A DNA stretch of 64,000 bases, taken from the NCBI RefSeq assembly GCF_005876955.1, contig NZ_SSCL01000003.1, positions 62,001 to 126,000 of the forward strand, given 5' to 3'. Of this stretch, positions 17,142-25,670 are shown in pieces (position 1 is the first letter of the stretch; the number at the start of each line of letters is the position of its first letter). Under the pieces are notes generated by a model. It was given only the letters and a program-made list of their open reading frames with translations. It ran no database searches and was not told the origin of the DNA. This DNA comes from Sinomonas gamaensis. Its GTDB lineage: Bacteria; Actinomycetota; Actinomycetes; Actinomycetales; Micrococcaceae. Position numbers and translations under genes: made by a program.

Positions 17142-18350
17142 TTAGCGGCTCGATGCCGTCCTGATGCTGCTCGCGTGACCTGCCATGCCCGCCTGGCGCG
17201 CCTGCTGGAAGGCACGTCCGACGACGGCGAGCAGCGCGTCGACGTCGTCCTCGCCCGATGACCAGCCGAGGCTGAAGCGCTGGGCACCCCGCGCCTGCTC
17301 CTCGGTGAGCCCCATCGCGAGGAGGACGTGGGACGGGCGCGGGACTCCGGCCGTGCACGCCGAGCCCGTGGAGGCTTCGACGCCCATCATGTCGAGGAGG
17401 AAGAGCAGGGAATCCCCCTCGCAGCCCGGGAACGTGAAGTGCGCGATCCCCGGCAGTCTCTCCGCTGGATCCGCGGGGCCGCTCAGGCGCGCCTCGGGGA
17501 CCTCGCGGAGGACGCCGTCGACCAGTCGATGGCGCAGCGCCTCGAGGCGCGCGGCCTCCTCGGGGAGGCGCGCGACGGCGTCAGCTGCGGCAGCGGCGAA
17601 AGCGGCCGCTCCCGCGGCGTCGAGGGTTCCGGAACGCAGGCCGCGCTGCTGGCCCCCGCCGTGCTGGACGGGAGTCAGGACTGCATTCCGGCGCACCACG
17701 AGCGCACCTGTGCCTACCGGCGCGCCCACCTTGTGACCGCTGACGGCCATCGTTGCGAGACCTGAGGCCGCGAAGTTGACGGGCACATGCCCGAAGGCCT
17801 GGACGGCGTCCGAGTGGACGGGGACGCCGTGCTCCGCGGCGAGCGCCGCGATGTCCGCGATGGGCTGGAGGGCGCCGACTTCGTTGTTGGCCCACATGAC
17901 GGCGATCAGGGCGATAGAGGAGGGGTCGTGCTCGAGCTCCGAGCGCACGGCCTCGAGCCGCGTCACGCCGTCGGACCCGCACGGAAGCCACACGACTTCG
18001 GCGCCCTCATGCCGTTCGAGCCATTCGACCGCATCCATCACGGCATGGTGCTCGATGCTCGAGCAGAGGATTCGGGTGCGGCGCGGGTCGGCGTCGCGGC
18101 GCCCCCAGAAGAGGCCCTTGACGGCGAGATTGTCTGCCTCGGTGCCGCCCGAGGTGAGCACGACCTCGGAGGGGTGGGCGCCGAGGGACGCCGCGAGGGA
18201 TTCGCGGGCGTCTTCCAGGGCGCGCCGTGCGCGTTGGCCCGCGGAGTGAAGAGAGGAGGGATTCCCGCCCCGCGCGGCCTGCTCGGTGAAGGCGGCCAGG
18301 GCGTGGGGCGTGACCGGGGTCGTGGCGGCATGGTCGAGATACACGGGCAC
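17142..18350 (-). CDS. Cysteine desulfurase, IscS/NifS type
   Basis: This PLP enzyme removes sulfur from cysteine for Fe-S clusters and tRNA thiolation. The 402 aa protein begins with the family opening VYLDHAATTP. The PLP lysine is in SGHKVGAPVGTG. The catalytic cysteine is in GSACTAG, the short loop form of class I (IscS-like) enzymes. A TACAGT box 6 nt before the GTG start suggests its own leaderless promoter. It is downstream of and co-oriented with a SufR-like regulator gene (81-nt gap). mnmA, a likely sulfur acceptor, lies further downstream on the same strand. Confidence 0.94.
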   Translation of the reverse strand: MPVYLDHAATTPVTPHALAAFTEQAARGGNPSSLHSAGQRARRALEDARESLAASLGAHPSEVVLTSGGTEADNLAVKGLFWGRRDADPRRTRILCSSIEHHAVMDAVEWLERHEGAEVVWLPCGSDGVTRLEAVRSELEHDPSSIALIAVMWANNEVGALQPIADIAALAAEHGVPVHSDAVQAFGHVPVNFAASGLATMAVSGHKVGAPVGTGALVVRRNAVLTPVQHGGGQQRGLRSGTLDAAGAAAFAAAAADAVARLPEEAARLEALRHRLVDGVLREVPEARLSGPADPAERLPGIAHFTFPGCEGDSLLFLLDMMGVEASTGSACTAGVPRPSHVLLAMGLTEEQARGAQRFSLGWSSGEDDVDALLAVVGRAFQQARQAGMAGHASSIRTASSR

Positions 18351-18356
18351 CCTTCC

Positions 18357-18362
18357 ACTGTA
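18357..18362 (-). promoter_or_regulatory. -10 box of a leaderless promoter for the cysteine desulfurase
   Basis: On the minus strand TACAGT is followed by 6 nt and the GTG at 18350. The spacer GGAAGG could alternatively act as a ribosome binding site if transcription starts upstream. Confidence 0.5.
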
Positions 18363-18431
18363 GGCCCGCTGAGCCGGTGCACCCCGGCCCGTGCGCTCTG
18401 ACCTTGCCCCGTTCAGATGCCGCCGATCAGA

Positions 18432-19103
18432 TTATCGCTCGGCGCGCACGATCCTCGCGCAGCACTCCCCCGGCCCGACGTCCGGATCGATCGGCTCGAC
18501 CCTGTGCGCTGCGTCCCCGCAACCGTCAAGCGCGCCCTCGAGCAGCGCGGCACTCAGGCTGCACACGACTCCGCGATGCCCCTGTGCGAGTTGGTGGAAC
18601 GGGCAATTGCCCAGCTCGAAGCCCTCGGGAGCTGCCACAGGGTGGTAGCCCGCGACATCGAGGACCGCGTGGATGCTCGCGTGCTCGCGCCCGAGCTTCT
18701 GGCCCTCCCGGCGCCCCGCGGCCTCGAGGCTTTCCTCTATGGGAGTTCCCTCCGTCATGGAGCGCTCCGCGGCCGACGCCATGAGCTCCCCGACGAGCTC
18801 GTAGTTCCTCTCCGGGACGGACGCCACGAATTCGGTTCGTGACGGTGAATAGAACTTGGACGGCCGCCCGGTGCCCGGCCCGCCGGCCCCCGCCTTGGCG
18901 AAGGTCACGGCGAGGACCCCTTCATCCGCCAGCCGGTCGAGCTGCGCGGCGGCGGCGCCCCGGGTCAGCCCGACGGCCTGGGCTGCCTCGTCGCGGCCGA
19001 CAGGGCGGCCCGCAGACCGGATGTAGTCGAAGAGCGCGCGGCGAGTCTCCTCGCCCAGCGAGGAGACGGCAGCAAGGCGGCGGGACCACGGACTGCGAGG
19101 CAT
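18432..19103 (-). CDS. SufR-like Fe-S-sensing transcriptional regulator
   Basis: The 223 aa protein has an N-terminal winged helix (RRALFDYIRSAGRPVGRDEAA, then AVGLTRGAAAAQLDRL) and a cysteine-rich C-terminal domain. The cysteines lie in NCPFHQLA, GVVCSLS, DGCGD and ECCARI. This pattern matches SufR-family repressors (from memory), which bind an Fe-S cluster and control sulfur-cluster assembly genes. The start ATG at 19103 is preceded by TACACT at 6 nt. It precedes a cysteine desulfurase gene on the same strand and is divergent from a DoxX-like gene, with inverted repeats between. Autoregulation and control of both neighbours is inferred, not shown. Confidence 0.75.
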   Translation of the reverse strand: MPRSPWSRRLAAVSSLGEETRRALFDYIRSAGRPVGRDEAAQAVGLTRGAAAAQLDRLADEGVLAVTFAKAGAGGPGTGRPSKFYSPSRTEFVASVPERNYELVGELMASAAERSMTEGTPIEESLEAAGRREGQKLGREHASIHAVLDVAGYHPVAAPEGFELGNCPFHQLAQGHRGVVCSLSAALLEGALDGCGDAAHRVEPIDPDVGPGECCARIVRAER

Positions 19104-19109
19104 GCTTCC

Positions 19110-19115
19110 AGTGTA
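19110..19115 (-). promoter_or_regulatory. -10 box of the SufR-like regulator promoter
   Basis: On the minus strand TACACT lies 6 nt before the ATG at 19103. The inverted repeat at 19121-19141 covers the region between this -10 and its -35. Confidence 0.55.
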
Positions 19116-19120
19116 GATCC

Positions 19121-19141
19121 AAAACACTCTACCGTTGTTTT
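19121..19141. promoter_or_regulatory. Inverted repeat in the divergent regulator/DoxX promoter region, likely operator
   Basis: AAAACA and TGTTTT flank a 9-nt centre. The right arm overlaps the likely -35 (TTGTTT, 19135-19140) of the DoxX-like gene and the left arm lies close to the regulator -10, so one bound protein could control both genes. Confidence 0.6.
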
Positions 19142-19163
19142 AGACAAGCACCAGTACTAAAAT
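19135..19163 (+). promoter_or_regulatory. Promoter of the DoxX-like gene
   Basis: TTGTTT (19135-19140) and TAAAAT (19158-19163) are separated by 17 nt. A second small inverted repeat, ATTGG-N5-CCAAT, follows immediately (19162-19176). Confidence 0.55.
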
Positions 19164-19194
19164 TGGATACACCAATCTTGGAAAGGAGCTCGTC

Positions 19195-19623
19195 ATGTCA
19201 TCTGCTTCGACCCATGGACGCCTGCACCTCCCCACCAGGCGCTCCGCAGCCTCCGCGATGAGCGGAGCGGACCAGGCCTTCACGATGCTGCGCACCATCT
19301 ACACGGTCGCCCCGATCCTGTTCGGCCTCGACAAGTTCTTCAACCTCCTCACGTTCTGGCCGCACTATCTGGCCCCGGTGGCGACGCAGGTCGTACCCGT
19401 CAGCCCGCAGGCCTTCATGTACGGCGTCGGCGTGATCGAGATCGTCGCGGGACTCATCGTCGCGTGGCAGCCACGGTGGGGTGCCCTCGTCGTCGCGCTC
19501 TGGCTCCTCGGCATCATCGTCAATCTCATCGTCCTCGGCAGCTTCTACGACGTCGCACTGCGCGACTTCGGCCTCCTGATCGGCGCGCTCGCCCTCAACC
19601 GGCTCGCCACACGGCGCGCGTGA
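19195..19623 (+). CDS. DoxX-like small membrane protein
   Basis: The 142 aa protein has a polar 25-residue N-terminus and four hydrophobic helices: around LRTIYTVAPILFGLDKFFNLL, then MYGVGVIEIVAGLIVAW, GALVVALWLLGIIVNLIVL and DFGLLIGALALNRL. This layout fits the DoxX/DoxD-like superfamily, in which some members work with redox enzymes at the membrane. AAGGAG sits 6 nt before the ATG. The gene is divergent from the SufR-like regulator and its promoter overlaps the inverted repeat, suggesting control by redox or iron-sulfur status. Molecular function is unknown. Confidence 0.7.
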   Translation: MSSASTHGRLHLPTRRSAASAMSGADQAFTMLRTIYTVAPILFGLDKFFNLLTFWPHYLAPVATQVVPVSPQAFMYGVGVIEIVAGLIVAWQPRWGALVVALWLLGIIVNLIVLGSFYDVALRDFGLLIGALALNRLATRRA

Positions 19624-19666
19624 TCGAGCGTCCCCAGTGGGCGCCGAGGGGCGGCGCGGCTCCTCC

Positions 19667-19672
19667 TAAGAT
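19667..19672 (+). promoter_or_regulatory. -10 box of a leaderless promoter for the J-domain gene
   Basis: TAAGAT ends 7 nt before the ATG at 19680, with no Shine-Dalgarno sequence. Confidence 0.6.
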
Positions 19673-19679
19673 GTAACCC

Positions 19680-20669
19680 ATGACGCCGCGCCTCCCCTCC
19701 CACTACGAGGTGCTCGGCGTCTCCATCACGGCCTCCCTCAAGGAGATCAAGGCGGCGTACCGCCGGGCGGCGCGGGAACACCACCCTGATCACGGCGGGG
19801 ACCCCAAGGAGTTCCACCGGGTGACGGTCGCCTACGAAGTCCTCTCGGATCCCCAGCGCAGGAAGGCCTACGACAGCAGCTATTTCGCAACGTCCCCTCA
19901 GAGGGAGCCCACCGGCGCCCCCTGGAGCCCGGGCACCGGTGGAACGGACGACGGCGGCACGCGCCCGCCGTCGTCCGCGCGCGCAGGCGAGCGGTTCCCC
20001 GGCGAGACTTTCTCCGCGCAGCGCAGGTCTCCCCGCCCCCAACGCAACCAAGCCGGCGAGCCGGCCGTCTACGAGCCGCCGTTCGCCGAAGGCGCCGTCC
20101 CGCTCATCCCAAGGGAGCTCGCGGCGCGCCGTGAGCACGGCGAACCGCGCCGTCGGGGAATCTTCGGCGCCGCCGCACGCATCGAGCGCGAGCAGCGCAC
20201 GGCCGCACTGATCCGCAAGTACGTGCTCGCCGACATCCCGTCGGCAAGGCTCCTGAACGGCCTGCGGTCTCCCGACGGTTCGACCTACATCGCCCATGCC
20301 GTGCTCGCGGGCTATCGGCTCGCCCTCGTGGACTCGATGCTCGTCCCCGTGGGCAATTACGCGTGGAACGGCGAGCAGCTCCTGCACGGGGGCCGAGGAG
20401 CGACCCCGCCGCTCCTCGGCGGACAGGTGCGCATGTTCCAGGAGCTGTTCCCCGAGCTCAACGTCCAGGGCTTCGTCCTCGTGCAGACGCCAGACCCGGG
20501 CCTGCATCAGCCGGTCATCGACGTCCATCGCGGCGTGACCGGCGGTATCGAACCTCTCAACGCGTCCAAGTTCACCCGCGAACTCAAGTTCTTCCTCGCC
20601 TCGGGGCCCCAGCCCAACGTCGTCTTCCTCCCCGCCTTCGCGAGGCTCCTCACCGGACTGCACGCCTAG
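19680..20669 (+). CDS. J-domain protein with a C-terminal nuclease-related-like region
   Basis: The 329 aa protein begins with a J domain (residues about 8-65): HYEVLGVSITASLKEIKAAY, then the HPD motif in EHHPDHGG and the closing VAYEVLSDPQRRKAYD. The HPD motif needed to stimulate DnaK ATPase is intact. A disordered Pro/Gly/Arg-rich linker follows (about 66-155). The C-terminal 150 residues have a folded pattern including SARLLNGLRSPDGSTYIAHAV, vaguely like NERD-type domains, but I cannot assign catalytic residues. It is followed 1 nt later by trmL, so the two are probably co-transcribed. Confidence 0.72.
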   Translation: MTPRLPSHYEVLGVSITASLKEIKAAYRRAAREHHPDHGGDPKEFHRVTVAYEVLSDPQRRKAYDSSYFATSPQREPTGAPWSPGTGGTDDGGTRPPSSARAGERFPGETFSAQRRSPRPQRNQAGEPAVYEPPFAEGAVPLIPRELAARREHGEPRRRGIFGAAARIEREQRTAALIRKYVLADIPSARLLNGLRSPDGSTYIAHAVLAGYRLALVDSMLVPVGNYAWNGEQLLHGGRGATPPLLGGQVRMFQELFPELNVQGFVLVQTPDPGLHQPVIDVHRGVTGGIEPLNASKFTRELKFFLASGPQPNVVFLPAFARLLTGLHA

Positions 20670-20670
20670 G

Positions 20671-21147
20671 ATGGAGGGCGTGTTCCGCATCCTCTTCTAC
20701 ACGCCCGAGATCCCTGGCAACACGGGAAACGCCATCCGCCTCGCCGCCGTCACCGGTTCCGAGCTGCACCTCGTGGAGCCTCTCGGCTTCGACTTCGAGG
20801 ACGCGAAACTGCGGCGGGCGGGGCTCGACTACCATGACCTCGCCGTCGTCACCGTCCACAAGACGCTTGAGGATGCGTTCTCTGCCCTCCTCCCCGCGCG
20901 GGTCTTCGCGTTCACCTCGCATGGGGACACACCGTTCGCCGAGGTCGCCTACGAAGCCGGGGACGTGCTGTTCTTCGGCCCGGAATCCGTGGGCCTTCCC
21001 GAGGACGTGCTCGCCGACCCGCGTGTGACCGCCCGGGTGAGGCTGCCCATGGTTCCGTCGCGGCGGTCGCTCAACCTGGCGAACTCGGCCTCGATCGCCC
21101 TCTATGAGGCGTGGCGGCAGAACGGGTACGCGGGCGCCCAGCTGTGA
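20671..21147 (+). CDS. trmL: tRNA (cytidine/uridine-34 2'-O)-methyltransferase TrmL
   Basis: This is a SPOUT-class methyltransferase that modifies the wobble base of leucine tRNAs with S-adenosylmethionine. The 158 aa length is standard. Motif 1 is YTPEIPGNTGNAIRLAA. The SAM-binding trefoil knot includes LFFGPESVGLPEDVL and the late RSLNLANSASIALYEAWRQ. The ATG at 20671 lies 1 nt after the J-domain gene stop; a GTG at 20680 is an alternative start closer to the usual N-terminus. The gene converges with the PIG-L gene over a 17-nt gap with no hairpin. Confidence 0.92.
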   Translation: MEGVFRILFYTPEIPGNTGNAIRLAAVTGSELHLVEPLGFDFEDAKLRRAGLDYHDLAVVTVHKTLEDAFSALLPARVFAFTSHGDTPFAEVAYEAGDVLFFGPESVGLPEDVLADPRVTARVRLPMVPSRRSLNLANSASIALYEAWRQNGYAGAQL

Positions 21148-21164
21148 GCTGCGGTCGCTAGTTC

Positions 21165-21923
21165 TCAGAACCCCGCGATGGTTTCCTTCGCGTTGACGGC
21201 CACCACGTGGAAGGCCTCCCCCGAAGCTCCCTCGGGGAGGCCTGCGCGCGCGGCCGTGGCTTCGAGCCTCGCCCGGACGTAGCGTTCGGTGGCCTCGATG
21301 TCCGGGTGCTGGCTGAGGTGGACGCGGATTGCTTCGAGCTTCGTGTCTACGTGTCCCGTGATGTCCACCACGTGGTTGACGCGCTCCTCGGGGCAGCCGT
21401 AGAGCCACAGCCACGGCACTCGGTAGGCGGCGAGGCCGGACGCCTCCAGTTCCGGGTACGCGAAGGGGTTCTCCGCTGCCGGATAGACCGCGCGAGTCAC
21501 GGCCTCCCCGCACGCAAGGTGGTCGGGGTGCGACATCTGCAGGCTCGACCAATTGCGTTCGGGATGCATGGCGAGGACGACGTCGGGACGCACCTGCCGC
21601 ACGAGCCGGACCACATCCCGCTGGACCTCGTGCGAGGGCTCGAGATAGCCGTCCCGGTAGCCGAGGAAATGCAGTTCCTTGACTCCCACTCGCGCCGCCG
21701 CGGCCCGCTGCTCCTCGTGGCGCATCGCGACAATCTCGTCACGATGCGCGGGATCGAAACCGCCCGCATCGCCGTCGGTCATGATGGCGTACTGCACCTC
21801 GGCGCCTGCGGAGGTCCATGCGGCAATCGTGCCGGCGGCGCCGAAGTCGAGATCATCGGGATGCGCCGCGAACGCGAGGACGCGACGCACCCCGTCGGGC
21901 GAACCGCTCAACCCTTCAGTCAC
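21165..21923 (-). CDS. PIG-L family deacetylase
   Basis: This is a zinc-dependent N-acetylglucosamine deacetylase family protein, 252 aa, related to MshB and the mycothiol conjugate amidase. The zinc motif AHPDD is present at residues about 19-23, and the third ligand His lies in MSHPDHLACGEAV. Substrate cannot be decided: mycothiol-linked or other N-acetyl sugars are possible. Its GTG start overlaps the etfA stop as GTGA, which makes it the third gene of an etfB-etfA operon. That coupling to electron-transfer flavoprotein is unexplained. Confidence 0.82.
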   Translation of the reverse strand: MTEGLSGSPDGVRRVLAFAAHPDDLDFGAAGTIAAWTSAGAEVQYAIMTDGDAGGFDPAHRDEIVAMRHEEQRAAAARVGVKELHFLGYRDGYLEPSHEVQRDVVRLVRQVRPDVVLAMHPERNWSSLQMSHPDHLACGEAVTRAVYPAAENPFAYPELEASGLAAYRVPWLWLYGCPEERVNHVVDITGHVDTKLEAIRVHLSQHPDIEATERYVRARLEATAARAGLPEGASGEAFHVVAVNAKETIAGF

Positions 21924-22891
21924 GATTCGCGGCGCCGCTTGATCTCCTCGGCGGCCTGCGGGAGCACCTTGAAGAGATCGCCGACGACACCGAAGTCCGC
22001 GATTTCGAAGACCGGCGACTCCGGGTCGGAGTTCACCGCGACAATGACCTTCGAGGTCTGCATCCCAGCCTTCTGCTGGATCGCCCCCGAAATGCCCGCC
22101 GAGATGTAGAGCTGCGGCGAAACGGTCTTGCCCGTCTGCCCGACCTGGAAGTCATGCCCGATCCACCCCGCGTCCGTCGCCGCACGCGAAGCGCCCACGG
22201 CGGCACCGAGCACATCTGCGAGCTGCTCGATCGGCCCGAAGTCCCCATCCGTGCCGCGGCCCCCCGCAACCACGATGCTCGCCTCCGCGAGATCTGGCCG
22301 GCCCGACTTGGGCCGCTCCGTCCGGGACGTCACCCGCGCAGCGCGTTCAAAGGCGTCCGCAGGGACCTCGATGGTCTTCACAGCGGCGGTCGTCGCTGCA
22401 GGCGCGGGCGCACCTTCGCCGGCTCCGGCCTTGACGGTGAAGACCGCCGTTGCACTCGTGGCCCGCGCACGAACCTCGTAGGACCCAGCGAGCACCGACT
22501 TGTGCGCCGTGCCGTCCGGCTCGAGCGCAACGACATCCGTCACAACGCCGGCGTCGAGCTTGACGCCCAGCCGGGCGGCGATCTCCTTGCCTTCGAACGA
22601 GTTGTCCAGTACGACGGCGGAGGGCTGGTCCGCCGCGACGACGGCGGCGATCCACGCGGCCTTGGGCGCGACGAGGTGGCTTGAGAGGTCGGCGTCGCCG
22701 GGCGTGTACACGGTGGAGACGCCGAGCTCGCCCAGCTCGCGTACGAGCGTGTCGGGAGCTTGGCCCGCGAGGGCCACCGACACCGGTCCGAGGACTCGGC
22801 CTGCGGCAACGAGCTCGATCTGGGCCTTGCGGAGGCCGCCCTCGGGAACGGTCTCGAGGCAGACGAGGACAGAGGATGCAGTCATGGTCAA
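21920..22891 (-). CDS. etfA: Electron transfer flavoprotein alpha subunit
   Basis: EtfA binds FAD and passes electrons from acyl-CoA and related dehydrogenases to the respiratory chain. The 323 aa protein has a variable N-terminal alpha/beta domain and the conserved FAD domain: [12 protein letters not shown], then [34 protein letters not shown] and the late [23 protein letters not shown]. The Met at residue 3 is an alternative start. It follows etfB by 9 nt. No dehydrogenase or ETF-quinone oxidoreductase gene is in the window. The order etfB-etfA matches M. tuberculosis fixA-fixB. Confidence 0.95.
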   Translation of the reverse strand: MTMTASSVLVCLETVPEGGLRKAQIELVAAGRVLGPVSVALAGQAPDTLVRELGELGVSTVYTPGDADLSSHLVAPKAAWIAAVVAADQPSAVVLDNSFEGKEIAARLGVKLDAGVVTDVVALEPDGTAHKSVLAGSYEVRARATSATAVFTVKAGAGEGAPAPAATTAAVKTIEVPADAFERAARVTSRTERPKSGRPDLAEASIVVAGGRGTDGDFGPIEQLADVLGAAVGASRAATDAGWIGHDFQVGQTGKTVSPQLYISAGISGAIQQKAGMQTSKVIVAVNSDPESPVFEIADFGVVGDLFKVLPQAAEEIKRRRES

Positions 22892-22900
22892 CTCTCCCGC

Positions 22901-23701
22901 TTAGATAAGCTTCTGGGCGGCCAGGAAGTCGACGAGCTTGATGCCGGCATCGCCCTCGTCGGTGATGATGGTGCCCGCCGAGCGCGGCGGGCGCGGATCA
23001 GCCTGTTCAACCCGCGTGAGGGAACCGGCCGCTCCGACCTGCGCCGGATCGATCCCGAGGTCAGCGAGGCCGAACGTGGCGATCTTCTTCTTCTTGGCCG
23101 CGAGGATGCCCTTGAAGTTCGGGTAGCGCGGCTCGTTGATCTGATCCGTGACCGAGACAACGGCCGGCAGCTCGGCTTCGACAACGTCCGAGGTGGTCTC
23201 GCTGTCGCGGCGCACCGCGACCGAGCGTCCTGTGACCTCGAGGCTCGAGGCGAAGGTCAGCTGCGGGAGTCCGAGCCGCTCGGCGAGCTGGGCGGGAACG
23301 AGGGACGTCTCGCCGTCGGTCGAGGCCATCCCCGTCAGGACGAGGTCCACGTCCCCGATGTTCCGGATGGCGGCCGCGAGCACGAGCGACGTCGCCCAGG
23401 CATCGGAAGCGGCCAGGGCGTCGTCGGCGACGTGCACACCGGAAGAGGCGCCGATCTGGAGCGCCTTCTTGAGGGCGTTGGCGGCGTCTGGACCGCCCAT
23501 CGTGAGCGCGATGACCTGATTGCCGGCCTTGTCGCCGCCCCGTGCCTCACTGACTTGAAGGGCCGCTTCCAAGGCGTACTCGTCGAGCTCGGAGAGGATG
23601 CTCTCGGAGCGTTCGAGCGTCTTGTCCGGCCCGATGTGGCGATCGAACTGCGCGTCGGGCACGTGCTTGACGAGCACGACGATCTTGAGGGTGTCTCCCA
23701 C
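22901..23701 (-). CDS. etfB: Electron transfer flavoprotein beta subunit
   Basis: EtfB is the AMP-binding partner of EtfA. The 266 aa protein begins KIVVLVKHVPD and contains LSELDEYALEAALQ, LTMGGPDAANALKKALQIGA, the family motif TGMASTDGETSLVPAQLAERL and the C-terminal PNFKGILAAKKKKI. I placed the start at GTG 23701 because GGAAGG lies 9 nt upstream; a longer frame to 23728 adds a poorly conserved leader. First gene of etfB-etfA-PIG-L. The 277-nt upstream region separates it from htrA, whose terminator lies at 23890-23925. Confidence 0.94.
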   Translation of the reverse strand: MGDTLKIVVLVKHVPDAQFDRHIGPDKTLERSESILSELDEYALEAALQVSEARGGDKAGNQVIALTMGGPDAANALKKALQIGASSGVHVADDALAASDAWATSLVLAAAIRNIGDVDLVLTGMASTDGETSLVPAQLAERLGLPQLTFASSLEVTGRSVAVRRDSETTSDVVEAELPAVVSVTDQINEPRYPNFKGILAAKKKKIATFGLADLGIDPAQVGAAGSLTRVEQADPRPPRSAGTIITDEGDAGIKLVDFLAAQKLI

Positions 23702-23889
23702 GGTTGAGGACCTTCCGTAGTCTTGCATCCGTCGCGTGACGGCGTAGCGCGTGGGGCGCGATGCGCCGGGAATCCAAGCTAACCATACGCGGTGCCTTCG
23801 CGGAGGGGCCGCGGCGGACTCGCCCGGACAGTGGCCTCCGCGTCATGGATCGCCACGAAAAGTCATAAACGTAAACGTCAAGGGACAGC

Positions 23890-23925
23890 AGCGCCCGTGA
23901 CCCCAGCTGCGGGGCCACGGGCGCT
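23890..23925 (-). terminator. Hairpin terminator of htrA
   Basis: AGCGCCCGTG pairs with CACGGGCGCT (10 bp), extended inside by CCCC/GGGG around a single A/C mismatch. It lies about 55 nt past the htrA stop, beyond the tandem repeats. Confidence 0.7.
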
Positions 23926-23928
23926 GAT

Positions 23929-24000
23929 GCTGAGCCGATTACGACGACGCTGAGCCGACTACGACGACGCTGAGCCGACTACGACGACGCTGAGCCGACC
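23929..24000. repeat. 20-bp tandem repeat spanning the htrA stop codon
   Basis: A 20-bp unit (GCTGAGCCGACTACGACGAC on the plus strand) occurs three times head to tail (23929, 23949, 23969), plus a partial fourth copy to 24000. Only one base varies among full copies (T for C at 23939). The htrA stop at 23979-23981 lies inside copy 3. Because 20 is not a multiple of 3, gain or loss of copies within the coding part would alter the reading frame. Confidence 0.9.
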
Positions 24001-25670
24001 GTCACGTCCACGCTCATGCTCTGGCCGTTCCGCGTCAGCGTCACCTTGACCGTCGACCCAGGCGCCTGCTCCCGCACTGCCGCCGTGAGCTCGCTCGCAT
24101 CGGTGATCGCACGGTCGCCGAAGTGGGTGATCACGTCATTGGCCTTGATGCCGGCCTTGTCGGCCGGGGAGCCACCGGTCACCTGTGCAACCTGCGCGCC
24201 CACCGAGAACGCCGAGTTCGTGTCCCCGTTCGGGGCGGCCGGCTGCACGGAGACTCCCAGCTGCCCGTGCTTGGCCTTTCCGTTCGCGATGATCTCCTGG
24301 CCGATGCGCTTCGCGTAGTTCGCCGGGATGCTGAAGCCCACGCCGATGTTCCCGCTTTGGCTCGTGCTGCTGCTCGAGCTGCCGGTCGAGGCAATAGCCA
24401 CGTTCACGCCCACGAGCTCACCCTTGGTATCCACGAGCGCACCGCCGGAGTTCCCGGGGTTGATCGCGGCGTCCGTCTGGATGACGTTCAGGCTGATGGT
24501 GCTCTGGGCTTGAGGGCGCTGCGACTGGCCGTTGGGAGGCGCGAACTGGAAACCCTGCCCGCCATCGCCCTGCTGCTGATCCCCGCCCTGCGGGGCGGCG
24601 GACGAGGCCACGGAGATCGTCCGGTTGAGCGTCGAGACGATGCCGTCCGTCACGGTGTTGTCCAAGCCCAGGGGCGCTCCGATCGCCACCACAGTGTCCC
24701 CGACGTTGATCTTGCCCGAGTCGCCGAAGGTGATCGGCGTCAGGTTCGCGCCCTTCACCTGCACGACGGCGAGGTCGGAGAGCGGGTCGGTTCCGACGAC
24801 GGTTGCGTTGTACACGTTGCCGTCGTTGGTCCTGACCTGGATCGTCGGATTCGCGACGGAGCCGTCGAGCGTCACCACGTGGGTGTTCGTCAGGATGTGG
24901 CCGTTCCCGTCCAGCACAATCCCGGATCCCGTTCCGGAGGAGTTCCCGGCGCTCACGCCGATCGTCACCACGCTCGGGGCAGCCTTGGCGGCCGCAGCCG
25001 TCACGGCATTGACGCTGTCCTGATTGTTGACGATGACCGGGCTGTTCTGGGTGGTGCCCACGGTCGTGGCGCGAGGACCCATCAGGGAGTAGCCGCCCGC
25101 GGCCACACCCCCGCCGATGAGCCCGGCGACGAGCATCCCGCCCACCAGGACCCCCGTGCCCCACCGCCGCGGCTCGCCACGGCGAACGGAAGTCGGCGGC
25201 GCGAAGGACGAACCGCCCTGGCCCGGCTGTCCATAGGGATGTGGGCCGTAGGCCTGGGAATGACCGTAGGTCTGGCCATACGGCGCCTGCTGCCCGTAAG
25301 GCTGCCCCTGGGGCTGGCCGTAAGGGCCCGGCTGGCCATACTGTGCCGGGCGGCCGGGCTGGGCCGGCTGTCCGTACTGGCCGTACCGAGGAGCGTTCGA
25401 CTGCTGCTGACCCGGATTCTGGCCTTGGGGCTGGTTCTGGCCTTGGGGCTGGTTCTGGCCTTGGGGCTGGTTCTGGCCCTGGGGCTGATTCTGGCCCGGG
25501 GGAACTGGGCCCGGGCCGTGGATGGGCGCCGTGGGCGCGGCGTCTGCTGACGGCCGATGGTCGGGTGCCGCGGGCGCGGTGCCGCCAGGGCCGACGGTCG
25601 GCCGCTCCGGCGTGGGCCCTGCCGACGTCTGACTGCGGTCCGGTTCCGGCCTCTCTGGGGTTTCGCTCAT
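23979..25670 (-). CDS. HtrA/DegP-like membrane serine protease with PDZ domain
   Basis: This is a membrane-anchored trypsin-like protease for protein quality control outside the membrane. The 563 aa protein starts with a long disordered cytoplasmic region rich in Pro, Gln, Gly and Tyr (about residues 1-165), which includes a GQNQPQ repeat. A transmembrane segment follows ([21 protein letters not shown]). The catalytic triad is His in TNTHVV, Asp in DPLSDLAVV and Ser in PGNSGGAL. The C-terminal PDZ domain ends at VTVGSASS. I chose ATG 25670 since AAAGG lies 9 nt upstream. It is divergent from the TPM gene. The stop lies inside a 20-bp tandem repeat. Confidence 0.92.
   Translation of the reverse strand: MSETPERPEPDRSQTSAGPTPERPTVGPGGTAPAAPDHRPSADAAPTAPIHGPGPVPPGQNQPQGQNQPQGQNQPQGQNQPQGQNPGQQQSNAPRYGQYGQPAQPGRPAQYGQPGPYGQPQGQPYGQQAPYGQTYGHSQAYGPHPYGQPGQGGSSFAPPTSVRRGEPRRWGTGVLVGGMLVAGLIGGGVAAGGYSLMGPRATTVGTTQNSPVIVNNQDSVNAVTAAAAKAAPSVVTIGVSAGNSSGTGSGIVLDGNGHILTNTHVVTLDGSVANPTIQVRTNDGNVYNATVVGTDPLSDLAVVQVKGANLTPITFGDSGKINVGDTVVAIGAPLGLDNTVTDGIVSTLNRTISVASSAAPQGGDQQQGDGGQGFQFAPPNGQSQRPQAQSTISLNVIQTDAAINPGNSGGALVDTKGELVGVNVAIASTGSSSSSTSQSGNIGVGFSIPANYAKRIGQEIIANGKAKHGQLGVSVQPAAPNGDTNSAFSVGAQVAQVTGGSPADKAGIKANDVITHFGDRAITDASELTAAVREQAPGSTVKVTLTRNGQSMSVDVTVGSASS
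25417..25494. repeat. 18-bp tandem repeat in htrA encoding GQNQPQ
   Basis: About four copies of an 18-bp unit (TTCTGGCCTTGGGGCTGG on the plus strand) encode the repeated hexapeptide GQNQPQ in the disordered N-terminal tail of HtrA. The first three copies are identical and the fourth has two changes. Copy number may vary without breaking the frame. Confidence 0.85.
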
